Part shown: piece by piece, positions 48,944 to 59,949 of the stretch
Numbering within the stretch: position 1 is the stretch's first letter
Layout of the letters: each line of letters opens with the position of its first letter
Assembly: GCF_013415905.1 (NCBI RefSeq)
Contig: NZ_CP058909.1
Span: forward strand, 5,022,001-5,086,000
DNA length: 64,000 nt
Direction: 5' to 3'
Source of the DNA: Halosimplex pelagicum
GTDB taxonomy: Archaea; Halobacteriota; Halobacteria; Halobacteriales; Haloarculaceae
Notes under the pieces: model-generated
The model's input: only the letters and a program-made list of their open reading frames with translations
What the model was told of the DNA's origin: nothing
The model's database searches: none
Program-made: the position numbers and the translations under genes

Positions 48944-51526
48944 ATGGGTAGCGATCCCGAAGCCCGCGGGCGAACGAGTAGCAACGGCAGCGAATCGAGC
49001 GGCCTGTCGCGGCGGCGGTTCATGGCGCTACAGGCGGCGGTGGTGGCCGGCGCCGGGGCCGGGTCGGTCGCGAGCGCGGCCCCGACGGACGGGGATGGGA
49101 CCGACGCAAGCGTCGGCAACACCGTCTCCGTCGACCCCGACGACCGGACAGAGGAAGCCGTCTCGGACGGGCTGTTCGGCCGGCTCTCCGAGCACTACGA
49201 GTCGGGGACCATCTATCCGGGGGTGTACTCCGAGCACGTCAAGAACCCCACGTTCTACCCGCGGTCGTGGTCCGAAGACGACTACTTCGGCCCGCGGACG
49301 TTCTACCCCGGATCGGAGATCGAGCGCGCCGACGGGATCCCCTTCCCCTGGGAGCCCGTCGGCGGCGACGGCGTCACCTTCGAACAGCGCTCGGGCGGCG
49401 TCGCGGCCATCGACACCACCGACTACCAGCGGGTCGCCGTCGACGGCGCGCGCGGCGGTATCTCGCAGAAGATCGTCCTGCCTGACTTCCGGACCCACGG
49501 CTACGATCTGTCCGTGTCGGTCCGCGGCGACGGCCCCGACACCGTCCGGGCCGCGCTGACGACCCTCGACGGGGAGCAACTGGCCGCGACCGACCTGGAC
49601 GTGACCGACGAGTGGACACGCCACGAGGTCCACCTCGAACTCGACGCGGCCAGCGGCGACCAGTACGTCGCCGGCGGCACCAACGTGGACACCCCCTACG
49701 GGCAGTACGTCCTGGAGTTCGCCGCCGAGGGCGAGGGCCACGTCGACGTCGACTGGGTGAACCTCGCCGCCGACGACGCCGTCCGCGGGAAGTTCAACCC
49801 CAGCACCGTCGAGTTGATGCGCGAGCAGGACACGACCTGGCTCAAGTGGCCGGGCGGCAACTTCACCAGCCAGTACAACTGGCGCGACGGCGTCGGGCCG
49901 AAATCCGAGCGGCCGGTCCGGTTCAACCACGCCTGGGGCGGCATCAACCCCAACTACTTCGGGACCGCCGAGTACCTCGAACTCTGCGAGGTGGCCGACC
50001 TCACGCCGCGGCTCACGATCGGCTGGTGGGACAACCCGCCCGAGTGGGCCTCCGAACGGCAGATCCTCCCCGAGGACGCCGCCGACTGGGTCGAGTACGT
50101 CAACGGTTCGACGGACACCGAGATGGGCGCGCTGCGGGCCGAACACGGCTACGAGGAGCCGTGGGACGTGACCCACTGGGAGGTCGGCAACGAGGTCTGG
50201 GGGCCCTGGCAGCGCGGGTCGACCCAGAACCCCTCGGAGTACGCCAGCGGCTCCGACGCGCGGATCGGCTTCACCACCTACTACGACGAGATGACGGCCG
50301 TCGACGACGACATCACCGTCTACGCCGACGCGATGGACCCGGGCTACGACGAGTCGAACACCCCCGACCCCGACGCGTGGAACGGCACGCTGTTCGAGGA
50401 GGCGGGCGACCGCCTCGACGGCGTCGACCTCCACCGCTACAACTGGGGCATCGAGAACCAGGCGGACCGGGACGCCTGGTACCAGCGCAACGGCGCCGAC
50501 GCCATCGACTACAACGAGGTGCTGGTGATGTTCCCGACGGAGTTCGACCGACTCATGGAGAACCTCGCCGACCGGGCGGCCGACGCGGGCATCGAGGACT
50601 TCCGGGTCAACGTCGGCGAGTACGGCCTGTTCCCGACCGTCGACTCGGGCGCGCCCTACCCCGGGCCGGAGACGATGCCCGGCGGGTCGTACATCGCGGG
50701 GATGCTCAACGCCTTCATCCGCCGCAGCGACACCGTCAAGGAGGCCTCCCAGACGTGGTGGCCGGTGCGGATGTTCCCGCCGGCCGACGAAGAGGCCCCG
50801 CCGGACCCGAACCCGCTCGCCCCCGCGGGCACGGTCACCGCCCTCTACGGCGCGGTGTTCGACGGTCACTCCGAGTGGCACGCCGTCGACGTGGGTATCG
50901 ACGGGGACTCCCGGACCATCCCGGAGACGGGGCCGCGCATCGACCGCATGGAGGACGTGCCCTACGTCGACGCCGCGGGGATGGTCGACCGCCGCGGGCA
51001 GGAACTGGCCGTCTTCCTCACCAATCGGAACCTCAGCGAGTCCGCCGAGACGACCGTCGAGGTCGGCGAGAAGTACGCCGGCAGCTCCGTCGAGGTGGTC
51101 GCGGTGGTCCCGACCGCCGACGAGCGGCCGCTCCCCCACGACTTCATCACCTCGTGGTCGACGCCGGACAACTACGTCGCCGAGACGACCGTCGAGACCG
51201 TCGGCGACGACGGGACGCTCTCGCTCGCCCTGCCGCCGGCGGCGGTCGTCCGGTGTTACGTCGACAACGACCGCGGGCAGCCGGACAGAGTCGGCGACAA
51301 CGGCGTCTGGCACGGCATCGAGGTCGCGCCCGACGGCGAACCCTACCACGAGGACTTCTGCGGCGGCGGCCACGAGCGCGGCGGTCCCGGCAACGGCAAG
51401 GGCAACGGCCGCGGAAACGGGAACGGGAACGGCAACAACGGCAACGGGAACGGCAACAACGGTAACGGAAACGGAAACAACGGCAACGGCGACGACGAGA
51501 GCGGCGAGGAAGGCGACGGCGACTGA
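48944..51526 (+). CDS. Tat-exported GH51-like glycosidase with Asn/Gly tail
   Basis: An 860-residue secreted enzyme with a twin-arginine signal (SRRRFM, 22-27, then a hydrophobic core). Residues 120-270 look like a carbohydrate-binding beta-sandwich. The catalytic barrel has the GH51-type block LKWPGGNFTSQYNWRDGVGP (300-319), acid/base Glu417 in VGNEVWG and nucleophile Glu559 in NVGEYG. A C-terminal beta domain and a Gly/Asn low-complexity tail (about 825-860) follow. Activity on arabinose-containing polymer outside the cell is inferred from family and neighbours. It lacks a lipobox or PGF-CTERM anchor. Confidence 0.85.
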   Translation: MGSDPEARGRTSSNGSESSGLSRRRFMALQAAVVAGAGAGSVASAAPTDGDGTDASVGNTVSVDPDDRTEEAVSDGLFGRLSEHYESGTIYPGVYSEHVKNPTFYPRSWSEDDYFGPRTFYPGSEIERADGIPFPWEPVGGDGVTFEQRSGGVAAIDTTDYQRVAVDGARGGISQKIVLPDFRTHGYDLSVSVRGDGPDTVRAALTTLDGEQLAATDLDVTDEWTRHEVHLELDAASGDQYVAGGTNVDTPYGQYVLEFAAEGEGHVDVDWVNLAADDAVRGKFNPSTVELMREQDTTWLKWPGGNFTSQYNWRDGVGPKSERPVRFNHAWGGINPNYFGTAEYLELCEVADLTPRLTIGWWDNPPEWASERQILPEDAADWVEYVNGSTDTEMGALRAEHGYEEPWDVTHWEVGNEVWGPWQRGSTQNPSEYASGSDARIGFTTYYDEMTAVDDDITVYADAMDPGYDESNTPDPDAWNGTLFEEAGDRLDGVDLHRYNWGIENQADRDAWYQRNGADAIDYNEVLVMFPTEFDRLMENLADRAADAGIEDFRVNVGEYGLFPTVDSGAPYPGPETMPGGSYIAGMLNAFIRRSDTVKEASQTWWPVRMFPPADEEAPPDPNPLAPAGTVTALYGAVFDGHSEWHAVDVGIDGDSRTIPETGPRIDRMEDVPYVDAAGMVDRRGQELAVFLTNRNLSESAETTVEVGEKYAGSSVEVVAVVPTADERPLPHDFITSWSTPDNYVAETTVETVGDDGTLSLALPPAAVVRCYVDNDRGQPDRVGDNGVWHGIEVAPDGEPYHEDFCGGGHERGGPGNGKGNGRGNGNGNGNNGNGNGNNGNGNGNNGNGDDESGEEGDGD
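51414..51494. repeat. short tandem repeats coding for Asn/Gly tail
   Basis: Approximate 18-bp units encoding GNGNNGN-type peptide are repeated about four times with third-position variation, inside the 3' end of the exported glycosidase gene. The result is a neutral, flexible tail, unusual in a genome of acidic proteins. Confidence 0.8.
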
Positions 51527-51575
51527 GCGGCCGTCCCGTCGGTTTCGGTCGGGCCCCCGGTCCCGGGGCGTCGAC

Positions 51576-53489
51576 TCAGGCTCGGCGGTGCCAGACCGCC
51601 ATCGCGCCCGGGTCGCGGTTGTCCCAGGCGTAGTACGGGACCAGTTCGAGACCCGCTTCTTCTCGGTCGGTCTCGCCGACGGGACGATACAGTTCCCCGT
51701 CCCAGCCGTCGAGGTCCGGCACCGTCGCGTCGGCTTCGAGGACGGTCACGCCGTCGAGCCGGTCCTCGTCGTGGCTCGCTTCGAGGCTCCCGGCTTCGTC
51801 GACGGCGTACTGGTGCAGCGGTCGCTCGTTGTCGACGGCCTCGGCGCAGTAGACGAGCGGGCCGCGCTCGACGGCGACGCGGCCGGCGTCGGCCTCCACC
51901 GCGGGGTGAGCCGCCACGAGTTCGGGCTCCAGCTCGAACGTCAGCTCCACCCGCTCGCCGTCCCACTCGCGCTCGATCCGGACGAACCCGCTCCCGTCGT
52001 GGTCGACTTCCGCGCCGTCGACGGCGACCGTCGCCTCGTCGGCCCACTCCGGGATCCGGAGGTTGATCGGGACGGTGTCGTCGGCGTCGACGTCGAGCGT
52101 CACCTCGCCGGCCCACGGGAGGGCGCTCTCCTGGGCGAGTTCGACCTCGGTGCCGTCGACGGTCGTCGAGAGGCTGCTCCCGACGTACTGGGTGACGTAC
52201 AGTTCGCCGCCGGCCGTCGAGTAGAGATACTGGCCGAGCGAGGCGAACAGCCGGGCGGCGTTGGGCGGACAGCACGCGCAGGTGAACCAGCCGCTGCGGT
52301 GGTGGTCGCCGTCGCTGGCGAGGGGGTTGACGTAGAAGAACTCCTCGCCGTCCATCCCGACGCCGGCGAGGAAGCCGTTGTACAGCGTCCGCTCGATCAG
52401 GTCGGCGTAGGCGGGGTCGGGCTCCAGTTCGAACAGCCGCTGGTTCCAGAAGACGCTCCCGACGGCCGCGCAGGTCTCGGCGTAGGCCGACTCGTTCGGC
52501 AGGTCGTAGTCCTCGGTGAACCCCTCGTGTTCGTGCGCGGAGCCGATACCGCCGGTGACGTACAGCCGCTTCTCGGTCATGTTGGCCCACAGGCGGTCCA
52601 TCGCCGTGCGAAGCTCCTCGTCGCCGCGCTCGGCCACCAGATCGGCGACGCCGGCGTAGAGGTACATCGCCCGCACGGAGTGGCCCTCGACGGCCGCCTG
52701 CTCGCGCACGGGCGCCTGGGCCTGGGCGTACGTGCCGACGTACTCGCCCTCGTCGTCGAGAAAGAGGCTCCCGCCGCCCTCGGCGGGAATGAGCGCCCCG
52801 TCGTCCCACGACGCGCCGCCGATCTCCCCGGAGTTGTCGAGTTCCCACGCCAGGCGGTCGTCGTGGCCGCGCAGGTCGACGAAATACTGAGCGAGGTCGA
52901 GGTAGCGCTCCTCGTCGGTGACGCGGTACAGCCGCACCAGGGCGAGTTCGATCCCCTCGTGGCCGGGGACGCCGTCGACCTCGTCGCCGAAGATATCGTC
53001 GACGTGGTCGGCGAAGTCGACGGCCACGTCGAGCAGGGACTCCTCGCCGGTGGCCTCGTGGTGGGCGACCGCGGCCTCGATCAGGTGACCGGCGCAGTAC
53101 AGCTCGTGCATGATGTTGAGGTTCGTCCACCGATTCTCGGGCTCGACGAGCTGGAAGTACGTGTCGAGGTAGCCCGACTCCTCCTGCGCGCCGGCGATCA
53201 GGTCGATCACCTCGTCGACCCGCTCGCGCAGGTCGGGGTCGTCGGCCTTGGCGAGTTCGTAGCTCGCCGCCTCGATCCACTTGTAGGCGTCCGTGTCCTG
53301 GAACCACATCCCCTGGAAGCCGCCCTCCTTCCCCTCGATGGCCCGGCGGAAGTTCTCCAGGGTGCCCGACTCCTCGAGTTGCTCGTACTGGTACTCGATC
53401 GTCACGTCGCGGTTGCGGTCGATCCACGGCGACCAGAAGTCGTCGTCGACGGCGACCTCTCCGACGCCGACGGTGTACTGACTGGGCAT
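51576..53489 (-). CDS. GH127 beta-L-arabinofuranosidase
   Basis: A 637-residue GH127 enzyme. The active-site residues align with Bifidobacterium HypBA1 by position: Glu338 and Cys340 in YAETCAAVG and the Cys pair 406-407 in CACCPPN, which form the zinc site and the cysteine nucleophile. The N-terminal (alpha/alpha) barrel is followed by beta-sandwich domains. No signal peptide, so it works on imported arabino-oligosaccharides in the cytoplasm. An ATG at 53489 (MPSQYTVGVGE) fits homologues better than the longer start. It is convergent with the exported glycosidase, 49 bases apart. Confidence 0.93.
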   Translation of the reverse strand: MPSQYTVGVGEVAVDDDFWSPWIDRNRDVTIEYQYEQLEESGTLENFRRAIEGKEGGFQGMWFQDTDAYKWIEAASYELAKADDPDLRERVDEVIDLIAGAQEESGYLDTYFQLVEPENRWTNLNIMHELYCAGHLIEAAVAHHEATGEESLLDVAVDFADHVDDIFGDEVDGVPGHEGIELALVRLYRVTDEERYLDLAQYFVDLRGHDDRLAWELDNSGEIGGASWDDGALIPAEGGGSLFLDDEGEYVGTYAQAQAPVREQAAVEGHSVRAMYLYAGVADLVAERGDEELRTAMDRLWANMTEKRLYVTGGIGSAHEHEGFTEDYDLPNESAYAETCAAVGSVFWNQRLFELEPDPAYADLIERTLYNGFLAGVGMDGEEFFYVNPLASDGDHHRSGWFTCACCPPNAARLFASLGQYLYSTAGGELYVTQYVGSSLSTTVDGTEVELAQESALPWAGEVTLDVDADDTVPINLRIPEWADEATVAVDGAEVDHDGSGFVRIEREWDGERVELTFELEPELVAAHPAVEADAGRVAVERGPLVYCAEAVDNERPLHQYAVDEAGSLEASHDEDRLDGVTVLEADATVPDLDGWDGELYRPVGETDREEAGLELVPYYAWDNRDPGAMAVWHRRA

Positions 53490-53577
53490 GCGAGTACTCC
53501 GGAGTTGCGCCACCGGGAGAATAACTCTACTGGTCGGTTCACACCGTGAAACGCGGCCCGTCGAGTCGGGGAGACGT

Positions 53578-53793
53578 TCACTCCTCGTCGAACAGCGGGG
53601 CCAGCGGGTCCCACTCGAAGTAGAGCCCGGCGGCGCCGACGAGGACCATCACGGCCTGGGCGACCAGCGAGATGACCGTGACGGCGTAGCCGCCGGTTCC
53701 CGGTTCCTGCAGGACGAAGAGGCCCGCCGTGAGCACCAGCAGCGCCAGGCCGACGGCGAGCAGCGTGCGGAAGACTCCCTCGCTCGCGTTCAT
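53578..53793 (-). CDS. small two-segment membrane protein
   Basis: A 71-residue protein with two membrane segments (about 9-28 and 36-58) and an acidic C-terminal end (WDPLAPLFDEE). Family unknown. It lies between the GH127 gene and the transporter operon, about 90 bases from each, in the same direction. A role in the sugar locus is not shown. Confidence 0.7.
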   Translation of the reverse strand: MNASEGVFRTLLAVGLALLVLTAGLFVLQEPGTGGYAVTVISLVAQAVMVLVGAAGLYFEWDPLAPLFDEE

Positions 53794-53902
53794 GGGCGTT
53801 CGTTGCCGGGTGCGGGGTAAAGAACTACTGGACGGTCGCGCCGACGGCGCGGCGCCGGTCGCCACGGTGTCGGGCGAGCGGCGGGCGAACCGGACCGCGG
53901 GG

Positions 53903-54998
<1,096 letters not shown>

Positions 54999-55006
<8 letters not shown>

Positions 55007-56051
55007 CGATGGTCACCTCCTGGAGCGTCAGGGGCACCTCCTCCGGCACCCGGTCGACGTAGTGGCAGGCGGCCGCGTGGCCGTCGGCGTCGTCGGTCAG
55101 CGGCGGGTCCTCCCGGAGGCAGGTGTCGTCAGCCAGCGGACAGCGCGGATGGTACGAACAGCCCTCCGGGACGTTCACCGGGTCCGGCGCCGACCCCTCG
55201 ATCGGCCGCATCTCCTCGCGGGGCGTGTCGAGGTTCGGCGTCGCGTTCAGCAGCGCCCGCGTGTAGGGGTGTTTCGCGCCGGTCAGGATGTCGTCGGCGG
55301 GGCCGACCTCGACGAACTCGAAGGCGTACAGCACCGCCAGCCGGTCGGCGAGGTTGGCCACCAGCGGCAGGTCGTGCGTGATGAAGACGATGGTGAGGTC
55401 GCGCTCGTCGGCGATCTCCCGGATGAGCTCGATGATAGAGCGCTGCATCAAGAGATCCAGCGCCGCCGTCGGCTCGTCCATCACCAGCACTTCCGGTTCG
55501 AGCACGAGCGCCAGCGCGATGAGCGCGCGCTGGCTCATCCCGCCCGACAGCTCGTGGGGGTACGAACCGAGCACCTGGTCGGCCTCCAGGTAGAGGTCCG
55601 ACAGGAGCTCCCGGGCGCGTTCCATCCCCTCGTCGACGTCGTAGTCGTGAACCGAGAGGGTCTCGCGGAAGTGCCCCTCGACCGACATCGTCGGGTTGAA
55701 CGAGCTCATCGCGCCCTGGAACACCATGGCGATCTGCCGCCAGCGGATGTCCTTGATGTCCGCGTCGTCGCGGTCCAGCAGGTCGATCCGTGGGCCATCG
55801 ACCGGGTCGAACGTGATGTCGCCGGTGAGGACCCCCGGGTCGACGACGGCGTCGAGCAGGGCCGAAGCGAACATCGACTTGCCCGAGCCCGACTCGCCGA
55901 CGACGCCGAGGATCTCGCCCCGCTCGATGTCCATATCGACGCGGTCGAGCACGCGCGATTCCCCGCGGTCCATGTCGAACGACACGGACACGTCGCGCAC
56001 TTCGAAGATCGGGTCGCTGACTGCGGCGGTGTGTGTCTGTTGAGTCGTCAT
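54999..56051 (-). CDS. Opp/Dpp-type ABC transporter ATP-binding protein (DppD-like)
   Basis: A 350-residue ATPase: Walker A GESGSGKSMFASALL, signature LSGGMSQRALIAL, Walker B VLVMDEPTAALD and the C-terminal CSYHPRCPLADDTCLRE cluster typical of oligopeptide-type ATPases. Its start overlaps the permease stop by ATGA, so the operon is translationally coupled. Partner of the DppF-like ATPase; together they power the two permeases. Confidence 0.93.
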
Positions 56052-57034
56052 TGTTGGTAGGGTGCGTTATCGTCCTCGACGGTTTCGGCGTGGCGCGCCC
56101 GGATGCGCGGATTGAACAGTTTCTCGGTCCCCTGGGCGAAGAGAACGAACCCGAAGGAGATGCCGACGATGGCGATCATCGGGACGAACAGCCAGTGGAG
56201 CACGTCCAGCGAGTAGATGGCGCCGCCGTTGTAGGCGCCGTCGAGCATGATCCCCCAGTTCTCGTGGACGCCGCCGAGTATCCCGAGGTAGTACAGCGCG
56301 ACGGACCCGAAGATCACGTTACGCGCGGAGTTGACGAAGTTGATCAGGACGTACGGCATGATGTTCGGGATGATGTCGTCGACGAGGATACGGTGGGTCG
56401 GCGCGCCCATGATGCGCGAGGCCTCCACGTAGGAGTGGTCGCGCAGCGAGAGCACCTGCGAGCGGATCGACCGGGCGAGCCCGGCCCACGCGTTGATCGT
56501 GATGAGGATCCCGATGACCGCCGGGTTGGTCGGCTCGAACAGCGCGGCCAGCAGGATGATCAGCGGCAGCCCCGGGATCGTCATCGCGATGTCGGTGAAC
56601 GTCGTCAGGACCCGGTCGGTGAGGCCGCCCTTGTAGCCGGAGACGGTCCCGATGACCGTGGCGATAGCCGTCGAGAACACCGCCCCGGCGGTGATCATCT
56701 GGAGCATCGGGGGCGTCGCGTGGACGGTCGCCGACAGGATGCTCGCGCCGATGTCGTTCGTCCCCAGCGGCACCGACCAGTCCTGGAACGGGGGGACGTA
56801 CCGGTCGCCCTGGCCCTGGACGGGCGGTTCGACCAGCGCGACGCCGACGGTACCCAGAAGCAGGTAGAAACCGATGATGATCGATCCGACCTGGGTGCGC
56901 CAGTCGTCCCAGGCGACGCGGATCGGCGTGAGCAGGGCCATGTCGACCCACTCGCGGTAGAGGTCGGCTCGTGAGGCGCCCTGTCCGCCGGACGACCCGT
57001 CGGACTGGCTGAACGAGGAGTTCTTCTCGGCCAT
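56048..57034 (-). CDS. Opp/Dpp-type ABC permease (DppC-like)
   Basis: A 328-residue permease with a long cytosolic N-terminus and about six membrane segments. The EAA loop region reads YVEASRIMGAPTHRILVDDIIPNIMP, with the Ala-Gly pattern for ATPase contact. It matches DppC/OppC in size and in the N-terminal extension. It lies one base from the DppB-like stop and overlaps the ATPase start. Confidence 0.92.
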   Translation of the reverse strand: MAEKNSSFSQSDGSSGGQGASRADLYREWVDMALLTPIRVAWDDWRTQVGSIIIGFYLLLGTVGVALVEPPVQGQGDRYVPPFQDWSVPLGTNDIGASILSATVHATPPMLQMITAGAVFSTAIATVIGTVSGYKGGLTDRVLTTFTDIAMTIPGLPLIILLAALFEPTNPAVIGILITINAWAGLARSIRSQVLSLRDHSYVEASRIMGAPTHRILVDDIIPNIMPYVLINFVNSARNVIFGSVALYYLGILGGVHENWGIMLDGAYNGGAIYSLDVLHWLFVPMIAIVGISFGFVLFAQGTEKLFNPRIRARHAETVEDDNAPYQQ

Positions 57035-57035
57035 G

Positions 57036-58046
57036 TCAGTACGCCTCCCGGGAGCCCTGGTCGCTGATACGCGGGTCGATCTTGCTGTAGGTCAGGTCTG
57101 CGATCAGGATACACACCAGCACCGCCAGCGAGATGATGAGGAACGTCCCCATCATCAGCGGGTAGTCCCGCGCTTCGATCGCCTGCAGGAGGTACAGTCC
57201 GAGCCCCTCGTAGGCGAAGATCTCCTCCAGGATGACCGACCCGCCGAACATGAACCCGACGGAGATCATGAAGTTCGTGTACATCGGGAGGACGGCGTTA
57301 CGGCCGACGTAGCGTGTCGCGATCCGCTTGCCGGGGACGCCCCGGAGGTGCGCCACGCGGATGTAGTCCTCGCCGATCTCCTGGACCGCGTTGCCACGCA
57401 TCGTGATCGCGACGCCGCCGAAGCCGGTGACGACCAGCGACACGATGGGCAAGAGCGCGTGGCGGAACACGCTGACGATGAACTCGAGGTTCAGTCCCGG
57501 GTCGAGCCCGGACGTGAATCGGCCGGACTGAGGGAGCATCCCCAGCTGGATCGAGACGACGTACACCAGGAAGATCGCAGCGATGTAGTACGGCACGGAG
57601 TTCAGGAACATCGAGACGACCGTCGAGCTGCTGTCGAAGCGAGTCCCCTCGAGGTAGGCCATGACCGCCCCGAGGACGATCCCGATCCCGAACGTGAGCA
57701 GGATCGAGATGGACAACAGGAAGATCGTCCACGGCGCGGCGTCGACGATGATGTCCGCCACCGGTCTGCTGTACCAGACCGACTGGCCGAGATCCCCTTG
57801 GAGGACGCTCGAGAGGTAGTTGAAGTACTGGACGTGGAGCGGTGTCGATGGGTCAACGTTCGTGTACGACTCGACGAGGGAGTTGATCTCGCTCATGCTG
57901 ACCTCGGAGGAGCTACCGCTCTGCATCACCTGCGCCCTGATGAAGTCGGCCGGCCCACCCGGGATCGCTCGCACCAGTGCGAACGTAATGGTGACGACAG
58001 ACACGAACGTGAGTAACGCCTGTGCCACTCGTTTGACTACGTACAT
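57036..58046 (-). CDS. Opp/Dpp-type ABC permease (DppB-like)
   Basis: A 336-residue permease: a first membrane segment after a short cytosolic start, a large external loop and five further segments. The EAA loop is EDYIRVAHLRGVPGKRIATRYVGRNAVLP. It is first of the membrane-and-ATPase block, 70 bases downstream of the binding-protein gene. A TATA-like TTATGATA lies about 27-35 bases before its ATG (58070-58080), so it can also start its own transcript. The region also holds TATGA-GATA-TCATA, an inverted repeat. Confidence 0.92.
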   Translation of the reverse strand: MYVVKRVAQALLTFVSVVTITFALVRAIPGGPADFIRAQVMQSGSSSEVSMSEINSLVESYTNVDPSTPLHVQYFNYLSSVLQGDLGQSVWYSRPVADIIVDAAPWTIFLLSISILLTFGIGIVLGAVMAYLEGTRFDSSSTVVSMFLNSVPYYIAAIFLVYVVSIQLGMLPQSGRFTSGLDPGLNLEFIVSVFRHALLPIVSLVVTGFGGVAITMRGNAVQEIGEDYIRVAHLRGVPGKRIATRYVGRNAVLPMYTNFMISVGFMFGGSVILEEIFAYEGLGLYLLQAIEARDYPLMMGTFLIISLAVLVCILIADLTYSKIDPRISDQGSREAY

Positions 58047-58065
58047 CGATTATCGAAAATGGTGG

Positions 58066-58079
58066 TATGAGATATCATA
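58066..58079 (-). promoter_or_regulatory. inverted repeat and TATA region before the permease gene
   Basis: TATGA (58066-58070) and TCATA (58075-58079) are inverted around GATA. The element covers the -20 to -34 region of the permease start at 58046 and includes a TATA-like TTATGATA on the minus strand. It may be both core promoter and regulator site. Confidence 0.4.
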
Positions 58080-58116
58080 ACTGTTTCGCTCGACTCGTCC
58101 TCGTGGCCCGGTGACC

Positions 58117-59949
58117 TCAGGCGGACTTGGCCTGGAGTTCACCCATTCGCGGGAGCCACCACAGCGGGAACTTCGCCTGGTAGGCGGGGTCGTCCGTCGG
58201 CGGAATCTCCCAGTTGTCGGTGCGGTACCAGGTGGCGTCGTTGATCTCGTGGATCTGCAGCATCGGCAGCGTCTGGTTGGTGATCCACGCCATCTGGTCG
58301 GTCAGCTCCTGGTAGCGGTCGCCGCGGGCGACCAGCAGCTCGGACTGCAGTTCCGTGACGTCGTGCTCCTGGAGTTCGCCGTCGGGCTCGCCGACCGGCG
58401 GGGCCATCACGCTCGTCGGGTCGATCCCGAGGAAGTTCACGTCGACGTTGTAGTACTGGTCCCAGACGTAGTACGGACTCGACCGCTGGAGCGTCCAGCC
58501 GGTCGCGGCGACCTTGTACTCGTTCGCGAGGTAGTGGTCCGACCAGTAGGTCGTGGTCTCGATGGTCTGCATCTCGGAGCTGATGCCCTCGCTGGAGAGG
58601 TTGTCGGCGATGGTCTGATACAGCGGGTGCCAGTCGTTGTGCGTGGGCACCTTGATGGTGAGCTCGAAGGGGTCACCGTTGGGCTTGTACCACGTGCCGT
58701 CGTCCTTCTGGTAGCCCGCGTCGCGGAGCAGCCGCCGGCCGCGCTCGGGGTCGCGGTAGCGGTGGAGCGTGTCGGCCATCTCGTCGGAGACCTTGTTCCG
58801 CCAGCGGTCGCTCTGCTCGTTCTGACCGTCGATGTTGCCGACGAGGCCGCTCGGCGCTTCGACGGGCTGGCCCCAGCGGCCGTAGTTGTTCGCCGCGGCC
58901 TCGCGGTCGATGAACTCCGTGACCGCCTGTCGGACGCGGACGTTCTGGAAGTCCTCGTCGTTGTGGTTGAACGGGAGCGACTGGCCCCACAGCGCGGGCA
59001 GGGCCGCCGACTCCATCGCGTCGGGGACGTTCTCGAAAACGGACTGGGGCGGGTTGTAGTTACGGAAGGCGTCGACCTCCATCCCGACCAGGACGCTCGC
59101 GGTGTCGGTCGACACCCGCTCCAGGTCCCAGTAGTCCCAGTTGATGTTGTCGGCGTCCGGGTGGTGGTCGTACTTCTCCATCCGGATGCGGCTCCCGGAG
59201 ATATCGGCCACCTCGAACGGACCGTTGCCGTGCGGTTCGTCGAAGGAATCGCCCCGGAGGTCGGTGCGGATGTCGTCGACTGCGGTGGCGGTCGTCGTGT
59301 CTTCCCACCGCTCCACGTAGTCCTTGTACTTGCGCCAGGGCGCCTCGAGCTGGTAGTAGTTCAGCCCGTCGTCGAACAGGTCGCGGGCGACCGTCCCGTC
59401 GAGGGTGAGCTCGACCGACTTGTCGCCCGCGCGGTTGATCTCGGTCCACAGCGAGCCGATCGTGCCGTTGGTGACCGTGTCGGCGACCAGCATCGCGTAG
59501 AGGTCGTCGGCGTTCACCGGGTCGCCGGGGTCGCCGTTGTGCCAGGTGAGTTCGTCGCGGACCTTCAGTGTCGCCGACTCGCCCTCGAAGTTCGTGACCT
59601 CGATTGCGGAGGGCGTGATCTCCTCGTTTGCGATGTTGTACCGCTGGAACCAGTCGTTCTGCATGTCGTGGCTGAACGGCTGGGTCAGGTTGAACGGGTT
59701 GAACTGGTAGTTCGTCGGGTTGACGGTGACGCCTTCGGTCATGGCGTTGTCGGCCGGCTCGAAGTCGCCGCCGGCGGTCCCGTCGCCGCCGTCGCCGTCG
59801 TCGCCGCCGTCACCGCCGTCGCCACCACTGTTGTTCGAACACCCCGCGAGCGCGAGGGCACCACCCATCGCACCCGCTCGAATCAGATGCCGTCGCGACA
59901 CCCGTCGAGACTCCACTGCACTGTTCGTTGGCTTGCCATCAGATGGCAT
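58117..59949 (-). CDS. family 5 extracellular solute-binding lipoprotein
   Basis: A 610-residue binding protein. A Tat lipoprotein signal (SRRHLIRAG, 18-26; lipobox ALAGC, Cys near 38) is followed by a Gly/Asp/Ser linker and the SBP_bac_5 fold used by oligopeptide, dipeptide and many sugar importers. The signature blocks are in the region after TVNPTNYQFNPFNLTQPFSHD. First gene of the transporter set. A TATA box (ATTTATG, 59975-59982) lies 27 bases before the ATG at 59949. Substrate is inferred from neighbours, not from the sequence. Confidence 0.92.
   Translation of the reverse strand: MPSDGKPTNSAVESRRVSRRHLIRAGAMGGALALAGCSNNSGGDGGDGGDDGDGGDGTAGGDFEPADNAMTEGVTVNPTNYQFNPFNLTQPFSHDMQNDWFQRYNIANEEITPSAIEVTNFEGESATLKVRDELTWHNGDPGDPVNADDLYAMLVADTVTNGTIGSLWTEINRAGDKSVELTLDGTVARDLFDDGLNYYQLEAPWRKYKDYVERWEDTTTATAVDDIRTDLRGDSFDEPHGNGPFEVADISGSRIRMEKYDHHPDADNINWDYWDLERVSTDTASVLVGMEVDAFRNYNPPQSVFENVPDAMESAALPALWGQSLPFNHNDEDFQNVRVRQAVTEFIDREAAANNYGRWGQPVEAPSGLVGNIDGQNEQSDRWRNKVSDEMADTLHRYRDPERGRRLLRDAGYQKDDGTWYKPNGDPFELTIKVPTHNDWHPLYQTIADNLSSEGISSEMQTIETTTYWSDHYLANEYKVAATGWTLQRSSPYYVWDQYYNVDVNFLGIDPTSVMAPPVGEPDGELQEHDVTELQSELLVARGDRYQELTDQMAWITNQTLPMLQIHEINDATWYRTDNWEIPPTDDPAYQAKFPLWWLPRMGELQAKSA

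Noticed and set aside
49612..51465. 617-residue plus-strand ORF inside the exported glycosidase gene
   Set aside because: Arg-rich shadow in another frame; the glycosidase frame carries the Tat signal and catalytic residues.
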